A stretch of 64,000 nucleotides of DNA from Herbivorax alkaliphila. Its GTDB lineage: Bacteria > Bacillota > Clostridia > Acetivibrionales > Acetivibrionaceae. Positions 27,107 through 34,679 of this stretch are shown one piece after another. The notes under the pieces were generated by a model that ran no database searches, had not been told where the DNA came from, and saw nothing but the letters and a program-made list of their open reading frames with translations. How positions within the stretch are numbered: the stretch's first letter is position 1; each line of letters starts with the position of its first letter. The position numbers were made by a program, and so were the translations under genes. The DNA lies in NCBI RefSeq assembly GCF_030848475.1, contig NZ_JAVDDS010000020.1:1-64000 (forward strand), written 5' to 3'.

Positions 27107-27792
27107 TAATAGTACACCCCCAAAATCAATATTGCAAGTATTGGGCCGATAGAGGCTAAAGCCACCAGACCAAAGCTGTTATCCTCAGACTTTCTGTTTC
27201 CAAACATAGATGTTACTCCAACTCCAAAAGCCAATATAAATGGAACTGTCATTGGACCTGTAGTAACACCTCCAGCATCAAATGAAACGGCTAAGAATTC
27301 TGGAGATGAAAACATGGATAATATAAATACAAGTGAATATCCTCCTATTAACATATAAACTAAAGGAATATTTAGAACAATGCGCAAAAGTGCTAGAGCA
27401 AGAAATATTGCCACACCTAAAGATACAGCTATGACAAGGAGATTTCTTGTTATTGAATCACCAGTTACGCTGTCAACCTGTATGGAAAGTATTTGCACAG
27501 AAGGCTCTGCAATAGTAACTACAAAACCTAATATAAAGCCAAAAAACAATACAATCCAAAGCCTGCCTTTTTTAACAAGAGCTGAACCTATGTATTCGCC
27601 TATTGGAAGAAGACTGATTCGAACTCCTGTTAGAAAGAGAAAAAAACCGACTATAATCATTATTGTTCCAGCTATAAAATTAGCAAATACTTCAGATGGC
27701 ATTTTAACTATTGTCAACTGTAGAACTATAACCAATATAGTAACTGGTATAATTGCATAAATTACTTCTAAAGCCGTTTCTTTAAGGTTCAA
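27106..27792 (-). CDS. DUF1538 membrane protein, half A
   Basis: The 228-residue product is a hydrophobic protein with the DUF1538 signatures GEYIGSAL, EPSVQIL and FDAGGVTTGPMTVPF. It is the first gene of the operon DUF1538-DUF1538-PII-PII. It starts with TTG, 8 nt after GGAGG. The repeated motif F-D-[AS]-G-G-V-[VT]-T-G-P-M in both halves suggests an internally duplicated transport unit made from two chains. Confidence 0.75.
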   Translation of the reverse strand: MNLKETALEVIYAIIPVTILVIVLQLTIVKMPSEVFANFIAGTIMIIVGFFLFLTGVRISLLPIGEYIGSALVKKGRLWIVLFFGFILGFVVTIAEPSVQILSIQVDSVTGDSITRNLLVIAVSLGVAIFLALALLRIVLNIPLVYMLIGGYSLVFILSMFSSPEFLAVSFDAGGVTTGPMTVPFILAFGVGVTSMFGNRKSEDNSFGLVALASIGPILAILILGVYY

Positions 27793-28021
27793 TTAAGTCG
27801 CCTCCGCTTTTGTTTTTATCTAGAATTTTATTTAACAAGTGGTATTAGAGTTTCCGTTTAAAGTTTGGATATTCACATAAATAAGCTATATATATTATAT
27901 CATATTGAATTTATGCCTACAATTAAAATGAGTTGCGGTTTTTGATTTTTTTATGCTCTTGATTTTTTTATTTACACATGTTAAAATAACATGTGTTTCT
28001 TCAAGATTAAATAATAAATAT

Positions 28022-28097
28022 GCGCCCGTGGCCAAGTGGATAAGGCACAGGTTTCCTAAACCTGCATTCGGACGTTCGAATCGTCTCGGGCGTACCA
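28022..28097 (+). tRNA. tRNA-Arg, anticodon CCT
   Basis: A complete cloverleaf can be drawn. The acceptor arm is GCGCCCG with CGGGCGT, the anticodon arm CAGGT/ACCTG has CCT in the loop TTCCTAA, and the T arm carries GTTCGAATC. A discriminator A and an encoded CCA end at 28097. A strong terminator follows. Confidence 0.95.
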
Positions 28098-28100
28098 AAA

Positions 28101-28124
28101 CCCCCATAGATATGGGGGTTTTTA
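28101..28124. terminator. Terminator after tRNA-Arg
   Basis: CCCCCATA and TATGGGGG form a stem with a GA turn, followed by five T on the plus strand. The four A before it could serve as a T tail for the convergent ABC permease gene that ends at 28122. Confidence 0.85.
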
Positions 28125-29000
28125 AAAAATTCTACACTTTTTTAGTAGAGTTTTGATGATTCCCTTTTGGGGGGAAATAATAATGGCAAAGAGAAACATA
28201 ATACCAGTAATTGTTGCCATGGAACCAGAGATTGAGACATCCAGAATTCGTGCAAGTTGATATCCTAAAATACCTGCTGATATGCCAAGTATAGCACTTA
28301 TCAGTATCATAAATTTTAAATTATCTGTTAAAAGATATGCTGTTAGAGGGGGAACAACCATAAGAGCTACTACAAGTATTGAACCCACTGTGTCAAAGGC
28401 ACCGATGGCAGTTACAGAAACAACTCCCATAAGGCCATAGTGAATAATCCCTGGGCTAATTCCCAATGCAAAAGCAAGTGATGGATCAAAGGTCACTATT
28501 TTTAATTCTTTATAAAAAAGTGAGATAAATGAAATGTTAATAATCAGTATTGCTCCCATTACATAAAAGGATTTTGGGCCTAAGTCAATATTTCCCATAT
28601 AAAATCTTCTAAAGGGAGCAAAAGCAATTTCACCTAATAAAACTGCATCTATATCAAGATGGACATTACGTGCAAACTTTGAAATGATAATTACACCAAT
28701 GCTAAAAAGTGCAGTAAAAACAAGGCCTATAGCAGAATCTTCATAGACTAAATTTGTACTTTTTAATATTTCAACTAAGACAACTGTCAATAGCCCTGTA
28801 ACGGCAGCACCTATTATCAATAGAGGTGAATGAACATTTCTTGTATACAAAAAAGCAATTGCAATACCTGCTAAAATAGAATGACTTATGGCATCACTCA
28901 TCATGGCCATTTTTCTCAATACCAGAAAGGAGCCGGCTAAAGTGCATGTGAGGCCTGTAAGAGCAGCTATTAATTGTATTTCAAATTGAGGGTTACTCAT
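28122..29000 (-). CDS. Mn/Zn-type ABC transporter permease
   Basis: The 292-residue product is a membrane permease of the ABC-3 (ZnuB/MntB/TroC) family. It has eight or nine helices and the family features AMMSDAISHSILAGIAIAF and FDPSLAFALGISPG. It imports a divalent metal with the ATPase, second permease and binding protein encoded upstream. The start is ATG at 29000 with GGGAGGT upstream, overlapping the previous gene by 8 nt; a start 13 codons earlier lies inside that gene. Confidence 0.9.
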   Translation of the reverse strand: MSNPQFEIQLIAALTGLTCTLAGSFLVLRKMAMMSDAISHSILAGIAIAFLYTRNVHSPLLIIGAAVTGLLTVVLVEILKSTNLVYEDSAIGLVFTALFSIGVIIISKFARNVHLDIDAVLLGEIAFAPFRRFYMGNIDLGPKSFYVMGAILIINISFISLFYKELKIVTFDPSLAFALGISPGIIHYGLMGVVSVTAIGAFDTVGSILVVALMVVPPLTAYLLTDNLKFMILISAILGISAGILGYQLARILDVSISGSMATITGIMFLFAIIISPQKGIIKTLLKKCRIF

Positions 29001-30114
29001 ATAGTTTACCTCCCATCTGAAGTTCTTTGGCTTTTTCAATTCCTTTTAGTGTAAGCTTCCACCCGTTATGATGTTCTTGCAATAGATTCATATTTTTCAT
29101 TTGCTTTAAAATATTGGTGAGTTTTTTTGAGGAGGCACATGGACTTTTTTTCATTAGTTCTTCTAAATCCACAGATTTTCTTTTACTGCATAAATGATAA
29201 AGATAAGTTAAAGTGATGTTTTGGGTAATTTTTAAATTGTTTTTATAAGTACAAAAGAGCTTACTTAGTATGCCTCTTTTAGGAGCAAAAAGAAAGGAAA
29301 GAATAAACAATGAAAAACTTACAAGGACAATTATTGGACCAGTAGGCATATTAGAAGTTCTGCTACTTATAAAGGCACCTGTTATACCTGATATTGCTCC
29401 AAAAAAACCTCCAAGTACAGCCATGACTTCTAGCCGATTAGTCCATTGCCTGCTGGCAGCGGCAGGTGCAATGAGCATAGCACTCATTAATACAACACCT
29501 ACCGTTTGAAGTCCAACAACTATAGACACAACCATAAGGCATGTTAATAAAATGTCCATTTTTTTCATTGGAAAGCCAACACTTTCTCCAAAATCAGGGT
29601 TAAAGATTAGTAATTTAAATTCTTTCCAGAGAAGAAAAACTATAAAAAGAGCTGTACCGCCTAAAATGCTCATTGTAATAATGTCTTCTTTGAGAAGTGT
29701 TGCAGCCTGACCAAATAAAAACTTATTAAGTCCTGCCTGCCTTGAATCAGGAATTTTTTGAACAATACTTAGCATCATCATTCCAAATCCAAAGAAAACC
29801 GACAATACTATTGCAAGAGCCCCATCGTATTTTATTTTGGTAAATCGTACAATAGACATCATACATATTGATGAAATCCAGCCAGCTACTAAAGCTCCTG
29901 TTAAAAGTACAAGTGGAGATGAGCTTTTAGTAAGTAAAAATGCAATTGCAATGCCAGGAAGGGCAGAATGAGAAATGGCATCTCCTAAAAGACTTTGTTT
30001 TCTCAAAATTGCAAATGATCCTAGAATACCAGAAGTAATGCCTAAAATAGCAGAACCTAGTATTACAGTTCTTAACGTATGATCTTTAAATATTGACATT
30101 AAAATTTCAATCAT
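28993..30114 (-). CDS. Mn/Zn-type ABC permease with C-terminal winged-helix domain
   Basis: The 373-residue product has an ABC-3 permease part (about 1-280) with ILRKQSLLGDAISHSALPGIAIAF and FNPDFGESVGFP. The remaining 90 or so residues are soluble and resemble a winged helix of the DtxR/MntR type: TLTYLYHLCSK, DLEELMKKSPCASSKKLTNILKQMKNMNLL, and a beta wing ending GWKLTLKGIEKAKEL. A DNA-binding-like domain on a membrane permease is unusual; it may sense metal or serve as a docking surface. The ATG overlaps the stop of the ATPase gene (ATGA). Confidence 0.85.
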   Translation of the reverse strand: MIEILMSIFKDHTLRTVILGSAILGITSGILGSFAILRKQSLLGDAISHSALPGIAIAFLLTKSSSPLVLLTGALVAGWISSICMMSIVRFTKIKYDGALAIVLSVFFGFGMMMLSIVQKIPDSRQAGLNKFLFGQAATLLKEDIITMSILGGTALFIVFLLWKEFKLLIFNPDFGESVGFPMKKMDILLTCLMVVSIVVGLQTVGVVLMSAMLIAPAAASRQWTNRLEVMAVLGGFFGAISGITGAFISSRTSNMPTGPIIVLVSFSLFILSFLFAPKRGILSKLFCTYKNNLKITQNITLTYLYHLCSKRKSVDLEELMKKSPCASSKKLTNILKQMKNMNLLQEHHNGWKLTLKGIEKAKELQMGGKLYE

Positions 30115-30902
30115 ATTCTTTCCCCCTTTAAAAGAGGGCTTTTACAGGTTGATTTATCTTTTCTTACTATAAAGCTCTGATAAGGTGTTTTAGGGCAGCT
30201 ATAGGTTTTGGCCAGATTTTCTCCAATAAACACTTCAGAGCAGGGGCCAACTGCGATGCATTTTATGTTTAACATCATAATCCAGTCAAAATACTCTGAG
30301 GCTGTTTCTAGGTTGTGGTGAACTGCAACAATTGTTTTTCCTTTGTTTTTCAACTCTTTCATAAAATCTATTATTATTTTTTCAGTGAGTGCGTCCACAC
30401 CTTGGAAGGGTTCATCCATCAAGAAAAGGTCAGCATCCTGTACTAGAGCTCGTGCAAGAAAAGTACGTTGTTGCTGTCCTCCTGACAATTTACTTATTTG
30501 TCTGTCGTGATATTTTTCCATGCCGAGCTTTTCTAATGCATTTAGTGAGAGTTGTTTTTCTTTTTTTCCAGGTCTTTTAATCCAACCAATATCACCATAA
30601 AGTCCCATTGTAACTACGTCAAGCACTGTTGTAGGGAAATCCCAGTCTACACTTTCTCTTTGTGGAACATAGGCAACTTTTTTGCGGATTTTTTTGTAGG
30701 GTTTTCCGTATATTTTGGCACTTCCGGCTATAGGTTTTACAATACCCAGTAAGGATTTTATAAATGTGCTTTTACCAGCTCCGTTAGGTCCTATAATTCC
30801 CATTATAATTCCTTCCGGTACAGCTACATTTATATCCCATAATACAGGTTTATCATTATAGGATGTTGTTAATGAACTTACTTCTAATGCTTTTTTATAC
30901 AT
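30111..30902 (-). CDS. Mn/Zn-type ABC transporter ATP-binding protein
   Basis: The 263-residue ATPase shows Walker A GPNGAGKST, a Q-loop in YVPQRESVDWDFP, the ABC signature LSGGQQQR, Walker B LFLMDEPFQGVD and the switch His in VAVHHNL. QRESVDWDFPTTVLDVV is typical of the Mn/Zn subfamily. It lies 18 nt after the substrate-binding protein gene and overlaps the first permease gene. Confidence 0.93.
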   Translation of the reverse strand: MYKKALEVSSLTTSYNDKPVLWDINVAVPEGIIMGIIGPNGAGKSTFIKSLLGIVKPIAGSAKIYGKPYKKIRKKVAYVPQRESVDWDFPTTVLDVVTMGLYGDIGWIKRPGKKEKQLSLNALEKLGMEKYHDRQISKLSGGQQQRTFLARALVQDADLFLMDEPFQGVDALTEKIIIDFMKELKNKGKTIVAVHHNLETASEYFDWIMMLNIKCIAVGPCSEVFIGENLAKTYSCPKTPYQSFIVRKDKSTCKSPLLKGERI

Positions 30903-30920
30903 AGTTATTACCTCTTTTAA

Positions 30921-31880
30921 TTACTTTTTTAGTGCGTTTACAATAGTATCAACATTATGTCTTATCATACCTTTATAAGTTCCTTCTGGCTTATCAGGAT
31001 TTCCCATAGAGTCTGAAAACAGTTCCCCCCCTATTTCTACATCAAAGTCTCTTGACAAAACTGCTTGCTGTAGAGCTTCTATGTGGCGGGTTTGGACTGA
31101 AGTTTCTATGAAGATTGCAGGCACTTTATTTTCAGTTATAAATTGAGCTAGGTTTTGTACGTCTAAAACACCTGCCTCTGTTTCGGTGCTAATGCCCTGA
31201 AGTCCAAGAACATTAAAATCGTATGCGTTACCAAAATAGGCAAAAGCGTCATGAGCCGTTATTAAAATTCTTTGATTTTTTGGAATTTCCATAACCTTTT
31301 TGCTTATATACTCTTGGAGGCTATTGAGTTCTTCGAGGTAATCTGAAGCATTTTGAATATAAATTTCTGAATTTGAAGGGTCTAAAGTAACCAGTTTATC
31401 TTTTGCAAATTTCACAACTTCTTTCCACAATTGAACATCAGACCATATATGAGGGTCATAACTGCCCTCAAACTCGTCTTCACCACTAAGTAGTTTTGAG
31501 GCATGGACAGCATCAGTAACTGCATATGTTGGAATGTTTAATCTGGACATTTCCTCAAACAGGTCAGCCATCTTGCCTTCTAAATGAAGTCCATTATAAA
31601 AAATTATATCTGCATTTTGAAGTTTTCTTACATCACTTTCGGTGGCCTGGTAAAGGTGTGGATCTACACCAGTTCCCATTAGTCCATCCACTTCTAAAAC
31701 ATCTTTTCCTAAGATATTAAGTAAATCTGTAATCATCGTTGTAGTTGTTACAACTTTCAAGTTTTCATTACTTTGCTGTGGGGAAGTATCTCTATTGATA
31801 TTGGAATAATAAATGTAAAATCCCAAAAAAGCAGATATTAAGAAAAAGATTAAAACAATCCATAATAGAATTTTTTTCAT
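30921..31880 (-). CDS. Mn/Zn-type ABC transporter substrate-binding protein
   Basis: The 319-residue product belongs to the cluster A-I (ZnuA/TroA/PsaA) metal-binding proteins. KVVTTTTMITDLLNILG, GVDPHLYQATESDV, FYNGLHLEGKM and YDPHIWSDVQLW supply the conserved metal-site histidines, with FIETSVQ and a late Asp as acidic ligands. There is no long His-rich loop, which is more usual for manganese than for zinc binders. The N-terminus is a membrane anchor (about 4-25) without a lipobox cysteine, so tethering is by an uncleaved helix or a signal peptide. It is first in the operon, behind palindromes at 31922-31956. Confidence 0.9.
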   Translation of the reverse strand: MKKILLWIVLIFFLISAFLGFYIYYSNINRDTSPQQSNENLKVVTTTTMITDLLNILGKDVLEVDGLMGTGVDPHLYQATESDVRKLQNADIIFYNGLHLEGKMADLFEEMSRLNIPTYAVTDAVHASKLLSGEDEFEGSYDPHIWSDVQLWKEVVKFAKDKLVTLDPSNSEIYIQNASDYLEELNSLQEYISKKVMEIPKNQRILITAHDAFAYFGNAYDFNVLGLQGISTETEAGVLDVQNLAQFITENKVPAIFIETSVQTRHIEALQQAVLSRDFDVEIGGELFSDSMGNPDKPEGTYKGMIRHNVDTIVNALKK

Positions 31881-31921
31881 AGACGTATCCTCCTCGTCAA
31901 TAAATTATTTTTATTAGCTAT

Positions 31922-31963
31922 GTGAAAATAAGTTTCACGCAACTAAATTTTTAGTTTATTATA
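31922..31963 (-). promoter_or_regulatory. Probable promoter and metalloregulator operator of the metal ABC operon
   Basis: On the minus strand a perfect -10 TATAAT (31958-31963) precedes the operon. Two palindromes lie just downstream of it: AACTAA, ATTT, TTAGTT at 31941-31956, overlapping the expected start point, and GTGAAA, ATAAG, TTTCAC at 31922-31938. The first resembles the TTAG/CTAA-type sites of DtxR/MntR regulators. The -35 element is weak. Confidence 0.45.
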
Positions 31964-32062
31964 TGCACTTTTAGGGAATGAGGTTACTAGTTACATAACA
32001 AAGATACTTTTTAAAAGCAGGAGAATATAAGATGGGTTTTTAAATTTTTTTTAATATAACAC

Positions 32063-32091
32063 TTGTCTTATGTAATAACAATATGTACAAT
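32063..32091 (+). promoter_or_regulatory. Sigma-A promoter of the mgtE leader
   Basis: TTGTCT (32063-32068) and TACAAT (32086-32091) have a 17-nt spacer. The predicted start point, near 32098, gives mgtE a leader of about 350 nt that begins with a small hairpin (AAGATTT/AAATCTT, 32101-32121). Confidence 0.5.
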
Positions 32092-32148
32092 GTAAGTATA
32101 AAGATTTTGAAATGAAATCTTGTATCGTTATTAATGGAGGTGGTAGGA

Positions 32149-32235
32149 ATGGATGCTGGGCCCAATCACAGGGAAAGTATTTTGCAAAGTATCATGTCAA
32201 GCAAGGGATTTTTCTACCACTTATTTCTATGTTAA
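32149..32235 (+). CDS. Possible leader peptide upstream of mgtE
   Basis: An ATG at 32149 is preceded by a strong GGAGGTGG at 32136-32143 and opens 28 codons (MDAGPNHRES..., ending FFYHLFLC) before TAA. It lies about 58 nt after a good promoter and 215 nt before mgtE. I find no similarity to a known peptide. It could be a translated leader that controls mgtE, a free small protein, or chance. The sequence does not fit the M-box magnesium riboswitch as I know its consensus. Confidence 0.35.
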   Translation: MDAGPNHRESILQSIMSSKGFFYHLFLC

Positions 32236-32450
32236 TCTGGTTAGATATCCTTGATTTTCTTGTGCATGGTTGTTTTCTATTTAAAGCATAATACTAATAT
32301 GATTGATAATCCCGGTTAAGTTATTGTATTAACATTTAATATAGTTGTGCTCAAAAAATAATTGTTTTGAGTAATATACTATTATGGGTTTATGTCTATC
32401 AGATGTTAAAAGTTTGAATTTGAGGTTTTAAAAGTCAAGGAGGTGTTTTA
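32236..32450 (+). other. Rest of the mgtE leader
   Basis: About 215 nt without a gene. A short hairpin CTCAAAA/TTTTGAG at 32350-32371 and a TATACT at 32375-32380 (no good -35) are the only marked features before the AAGGAGG of mgtE. Confidence 0.35.
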
Positions 32451-33788
32451 ATGAACTTTGAAAAAGAAAAACAATTAATAGAGGACAAAAAGTATTCTCT
32501 CTTAAAAGAAGAGTTAAAGAATGTTCCACCTGTTGATATAGCAGAATTATTAGATAGTTTGGATGACAAAAAGTCTCTGCTTGTTTTTAGACTTTTGCCA
32601 AAAGAGATAGCAGTGGATGTTTTTTCTCATCTTTCTGTTGAAAGGCAGCTGGAACTATCTGATTTAGTTAATGAGTCAGAGCTTTCAGCTATTTTAAAAG
32701 ATTTATATTTTGATGATAAAGTTGATCTTTTAGAAGAAATGCCGGCAAATGTAGTAAAAAAAATACTTAAAAACACAAGCGAAGTGGAGCGAAAATTGAT
32801 AAATCAGTTTTTAAATTATCCTGAATATTCTGCAGGAAGCTTAATGACAATTGAATTTGTCGATTTAAAAAAAGAAATGCTGGTAAGTGAAGCAATAGAG
32901 AGAATAAGAAAAATTGCACCTGACAAAGAGACAATTTACACCTGCTATGTAACTGATGCAAGCAGGAATTTAGAAGGTACAATTTCTTTGAAGGATTTGG
33001 TTTTGGCAAAAGGAGACAGCAAAGTTGGAGATATTATGCAAAGTGAACCGATACATGTAAATACTCATGATGATCAGGAAAATGTAGCAGATATTTTTAA
33101 AAAGTATGACTTGCTAGCAGCACCAGTTGTCGATAACGAACACAGGTTAGTAGGTATAATAACTGTAGACGATATAGTTGATGTAATTGAAGAAGAGGCT
33201 ACTGAGGATATTTATCGTTTAGCTGCTATAGAGCCTACCGATGAAGAATATATAAATGCAGGAATTTTTAAACTTGCACGAAAGAGAATATTGTGGCTTA
33301 TGGTTTTGATGATTTCTGCCACTATGACAGAAGCTATAATAAGAGGTTATGAAGAAACATTAGAAGCAGTGGTTGCCCTTGCTGCATCCATTCCCTTGCT
33401 TATGGACACAGGGGGAAATGCAGGTGCTCAGGCCTCTACTTTGGTAATTAGAAGTATTGTTCTTGGAGAGGTAACTGTTAAGGATTTATTAAAAGTAATA
33501 TGGAAAGAAACGCGGATAAGTCTTCTTGTAGGAGTAGCTCTTGCATTTGTAAATTTTTTAAGGTTACGTTTTATATCAGGTCAATCGACAGAAATAGCTT
33601 TGACAGTTGCACTAACTCTAATAGTAACAGTTATTGTTGCTAAAATGCTAGGAGGTATTTTACCACTTTTAGCAAAGAGGTTGAAGCTTGACCCAGCAAT
33701 AATGGCAGCTCCCCTTATAACAACCATAGTTGACTCAGTTGCCTTGATAATATATTTCTACTTTGCTATGTGGATAATAAACTTTTAA
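32451..33788 (+). CDS. mgtE: Magnesium transporter MgtE
   Basis: The 445-residue product has the full MgtE layout: an N-terminal superhelical domain (about 1-130), two CBS domains (about 135-255, with VGDIMQSEPIHVNTHDDQ and VGIITVDDIVDVIEEEA), the plug helix (EEATEDIYRLAAI) and five membrane helices from about 280. The pore motif is MDTGGNAGAQAST. Magnesium bound to the N and CBS domains closes the channel. AAGGAGG is 7 nt before the ATG. A long leader with a possible small ORF precedes it. Confidence 0.96.
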   Translation: MNFEKEKQLIEDKKYSLLKEELKNVPPVDIAELLDSLDDKKSLLVFRLLPKEIAVDVFSHLSVERQLELSDLVNESELSAILKDLYFDDKVDLLEEMPANVVKKILKNTSEVERKLINQFLNYPEYSAGSLMTIEFVDLKKEMLVSEAIERIRKIAPDKETIYTCYVTDASRNLEGTISLKDLVLAKGDSKVGDIMQSEPIHVNTHDDQENVADIFKKYDLLAAPVVDNEHRLVGIITVDDIVDVIEEEATEDIYRLAAIEPTDEEYINAGIFKLARKRILWLMVLMISATMTEAIIRGYEETLEAVVALAASIPLLMDTGGNAGAQASTLVIRSIVLGEVTVKDLLKVIWKETRISLLVGVALAFVNFLRLRFISGQSTEIALTVALTLIVTVIVAKMLGGILPLLAKRLKLDPAIMAAPLITTIVDSVALIIYFYFAMWIINF

Positions 33789-33809
33789 AGCAAAGGAGGA
33801 AATTATTTG

Positions 33810-34271
33810 ATGTATGAAATGGCAACACAGCACTATTTTATGAATGAGGCATTAAAGGAAGCTAAAAAAGCATATGAAAAAGGTGAATGTCCCATAGGTG
33901 CTGTTATAGTAAAAGATGATATGATAATATCTAAGGGGCACAATGAGAAGGAAATAAAAAAAGACCCTACAAAACATGCTGAGATATCTGCAATAAAGGG
34001 AGCTTGTAAAAGCCTTGACACTTGGAGGTTAAATGGTTGTGACATGTATGTTACATTAGAACCCTGTCCAATGTGTGCAGGAGCAATAATTCAGTCAAGA
34101 ATTAGAAGTCTTTTTATTGGCACTTTTGACCCTAAATCTGGAGCAGTTGGGTCGGTTATAGACTTATTAAAGGTAGATCAGTTTAATCACAAAGTTGAAG
34201 TAACATACGGAATATTGAGAGAAGAGTGCTCAAACATCCTCAAGGATTTCTTTAAAGACTTGCGTAAGTAA
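33810..34271 (+). CDS. tadA: tRNA-specific adenosine deaminase TadA
   Basis: The 153-residue product makes inosine at the wobble position of tRNA-Arg(ACG). The zinc site is intact: HAE (KHAEISAI) holds the zinc-binding His and the catalytic Glu, and PCPMC holds both Cys ligands. I chose the ATG at 33810; an adjacent TTG one codon upstream is also possible given the GGAGG at 33795-33799. It follows mgtE by about 20 nt and may be co-transcribed. Confidence 0.94.
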   Translation: MYEMATQHYFMNEALKEAKKAYEKGECPIGAVIVKDDMIISKGHNEKEIKKDPTKHAEISAIKGACKSLDTWRLNGCDMYVTLEPCPMCAGAIIQSRIRSLFIGTFDPKSGAVGSVIDLLKVDQFNHKVEVTYGILREECSNILKDFFKDLRK

Positions 34272-34340
34272 CATATACACCAACATCTAATAGGTAGTTG
34301 CATTTTAATACATGTTCATGTTAGAATGTTTTAAGTAAGT

Positions 34341-34431
34341 GGAGAGATGGCTGAGCTGGTCGAAGGCGCTCGACTCGAAATCGAGTGTACGTTTACGCGT
34401 ACCGTGGGTTCGAATCCCACTCTCTCCGCCA
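34341..34431 (+). tRNA. tRNA-Ser, anticodon CGA
   Basis: A 91-nt class II tRNA. The acceptor GGAGAGA pairs with TCTCTCC, the anticodon arm CTCGA/TCGAG has CGA in the loop CTCGAAA, a long variable arm (GTACGTTTACGCGTAC) marks serine, the T arm is GTGGG/CCCAC, and the CCA end is encoded. Confidence 0.96.
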
Positions 34432-34436
34432 AACAT

Positions 34437-34470
34437 AAGGGATTCACTTATTGTAAGTGAGTCCTTTTTT
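34437..34470 (+). terminator. Terminator after tRNA-Ser
   Basis: AAGGGATTCACTTA and TAAGTGAGTCCTT form a stem with a TTG loop, followed by six T. Confidence 0.85.
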
Positions 34471-34613
34471 GAGCATTTAAATGTTTGAATCTAAAAACTC
34501 TGCTTAAATATCCAAATTGGAAAATATTCAGGAACATTGATAAAAAAGCTTAACTATTTAAAGCATTGCAATTAGGGGTGCGAAACTCCAATAACTTGAT
34601 TAGAATTAAGAAG

Positions 34614-34645
34614 TATTGCAGCTTTTGCTGCAATATGTTTATAAT
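34614..34645 (+). promoter_or_regulatory. Promoter with overlapping palindrome before the AAA-ATPase/nuclease-fold gene
   Basis: TTGCAG (34616-34621) and TATAAT (34640-34645) with an 18-nt spacer form a good sigma-A promoter. A perfect 9-nt inverted repeat, TATTGCAGC, TTTT, GCTGCAATA (34614-34635), covers the -35 and spacer, where a repressor could act. Confidence 0.5.
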
Positions 34646-34679
34646 ATAATTAGTAGATAATATATGGAGGAACATATAA

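Noticed and set aside
26487-27760. Plus-strand open frames opposite the DUF1538 genes
   Set aside because: They arise from codon bias of the hydrophobic genes on the other strand; no start signal or recognisable protein.
32098-32450. M-box magnesium riboswitch upstream of mgtE
   Set aside because: The position fits, but I cannot find the conserved M-box core sequences. A covariance search would settle it.
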